Origin: Gammaproteobacteria bacterium
GTDB lineage: Bacteria > Pseudomonadota > Gammaproteobacteria > Chromatiales > Chromatiaceae
Reading direction: 5' to 3'
DNA: 6,798 bases
NCBI GenBank assembly: GCA_024644505.1
Contig: JAHEHQ010000142.1
Coordinates: 1-6,798, forward strand
Under the pieces are notes generated by a model. It did no database searches. It worked only from the letters and a program-made list of their open reading frames with translations, and was not told the DNA's origin. Positions 6,022 through 6,798 of this stretch are shown here, in pieces (positions within the stretch are counted from its first letter, which is position 1; every line of letters starts with the position of its first letter). The position numbers and the translations under genes were made by a program.

Positions 6022-6798
6022 TTGATACCGGTTTCTGTCGACAAACTGAGTATTTCAGAACTGCCCGCCCCGCCGGGCGGTGCGCTGAATGTGGTGCATG
6101 CCTGCGGTCGTGAGGATACCGATGCGAAGCAGCTAAGCGAGCTGGTTGCACAAAGTCCGACACTCGCTGTGGATATCCTGCGAATCTCGAATTCCGCCTA
6201 CTTCGGATTTCCCGGCGAGATCACATCGATCGCGCGCGCCGTGACACTCATCGGTCAGAGTGCCTTGCGAAACATGGCGTTGTGCATCGCCATCAAGGAG
6301 ACACTGAAACCCGATGAGCTGCCTGCCTTCCCCGTTGCCGATTATTGGGAAACGGCGCTGCGCCGGGCGGTCTGCTGCCAGTGTCTGGCGATGGAAGTCG
6401 GCCAGGATGGCGACAGCGGTTTCTGCGCGGGTCTTCTGCAGGATTTTGGCCTGCTGGTTCTGTTCTATCTGAACGGTAACTGCACCAGTGAATGGCCGCG
6501 GCTTGCCAGGCTGAACCCGGACGAAAGATACGAGCTCGAACTGCAGCTTTTCGGGACGACTCACGACAAGGTGGGGTATCTGCTGGCCGAAGCATGGGCA
6601 TTGCCGGATGAGCTGAAGATCGCCCTCGGGCATCATCATGCAAGCCCACCCGAAGACACCCCCCCCGGGGCTGTCGAAATATGCAAGCTGACCCAGTGCG
6701 CGGATTGGATGTCATCGGTGTTTACCGCCGAGCATAGGCGGAAGTCGATCACAATGTGCCGGTCTCTTCTGTCTGACTACTATGGCATGGAGGCTGCC
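6022..6798 (+). CDS. HDOD-domain signalling protein (C-terminus cut by right edge)
   Basis: This reading frame is open for 259 codons to the window end. The start is TTG at 6022, with AAGGA (6010-6014) 7 bases upstream; no ATG precedes the conserved region. The sequence is a typical HDOD domain: LPAPPGG near 14-20, LSELVAQSPTLAVDILRISN (38-57) with the hallmark ISNSAYFGFPGEITSIARAV (55-74), and TLIGQSALRNMAL (75-87). GLLQDFGLLVL follows at 137-147, where the usual HD is QD (Gln140-Asp141). Next come TTHDKVGYLLAEAWALP (179-195) and GHHH (203-206). HDOD domains resemble HD phosphohydrolases but generally lack a full metal site; they act in bacterial signalling as binding modules, so the missing His fits. 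What follows residue 259 is unknown; a GGDEF or other output domain is possible. The gene diverges from tRNA-Arg across 163 bases and is not obviously linked to the TCA operon. Confidence 0.88.
   Translation, partial: MIPVSVDKLSISELPAPPGGALNVVHACGREDTDAKQLSELVAQSPTLAVDILRISNSAYFGFPGEITSIARAVTLIGQSALRNMALCIAIKETLKPDELPAFPVADYWETALRRAVCCQCLAMEVGQDGDSGFCAGLLQDFGLLVLFYLNGNCTSEWPRLARLNPDERYELELQLFGTTHDKVGYLLAEAWALPDELKIALGHHHASPPEDTPPGAVEICKLTQCADWMSSVFTAEHRRKSITMCRSLLSDYYGMEAA

Noticed and set aside
6133..6639. Minus-strand 168-residue frame
   Set aside because: It is antisense to the HDOD gene, whose frame shows clear family motifs; the reverse frame shows none.

Overview
This GC-rich window is probably from a gammaproteobacterium; a betaproteobacterium is possible. 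The evidence is the TCA-cycle protein sequences, an Fe-S class I fumarase, and an HDOD signalling protein of proteobacterial type. I cannot name the species. There are no insertion sequences, CRISPR arrays, rRNA genes or phage genes. Both ends cut through a gene.

Positions 1-4491, all on the minus strand, form a compact TCA-cycle operon read right to left. It holds sucA (2-oxoglutarate dehydrogenase E1), then sucB (dihydrolipoyl succinyltransferase E2) 4 bases later, then a class I fumarate hydratase 16 bases later, cut by the left edge. SucA and SucB make succinyl-CoA from 2-oxoglutarate, and fumarase acts two to three steps later. The usual sdhCDAB genes upstream and sucCD or lpd downstream are not seen here. 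The E3 subunit must be encoded elsewhere, or beyond the fumarase gene.

Positions 4492-4729 are an AT-rich then GC-rich divergent control region. A small unrecognised plus-strand gene follows (4730-4984, 84 aa). It converges on a minus-strand gene (5014-5556) for an exported protein with an SNase-like (thermonuclease) fold that appears to have lost its catalytic residues.

The most interesting element is at 5562-5858 (minus). It is a tRNA-Arg(CCU) gene whose anticodon loop is interrupted by a 220-nt, ORF-less group I intron. The intron has a readable P1-P9 core resembling the Azoarcus/Agrobacterium tRNA introns (subgroup IC3). The tRNA 3' CCA lies only 5 nt before the TTG start of the SNase-like gene, so the two are probably co-transcribed.

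Positions 5859-6021 are a divergent promoter region with candidate promoters for the tRNA (minus) and the next gene (plus), and a strong inverted repeat between them. From 6022 to the right edge runs an HDOD-domain protein gene with a TTG start, incomplete at its C-terminus.
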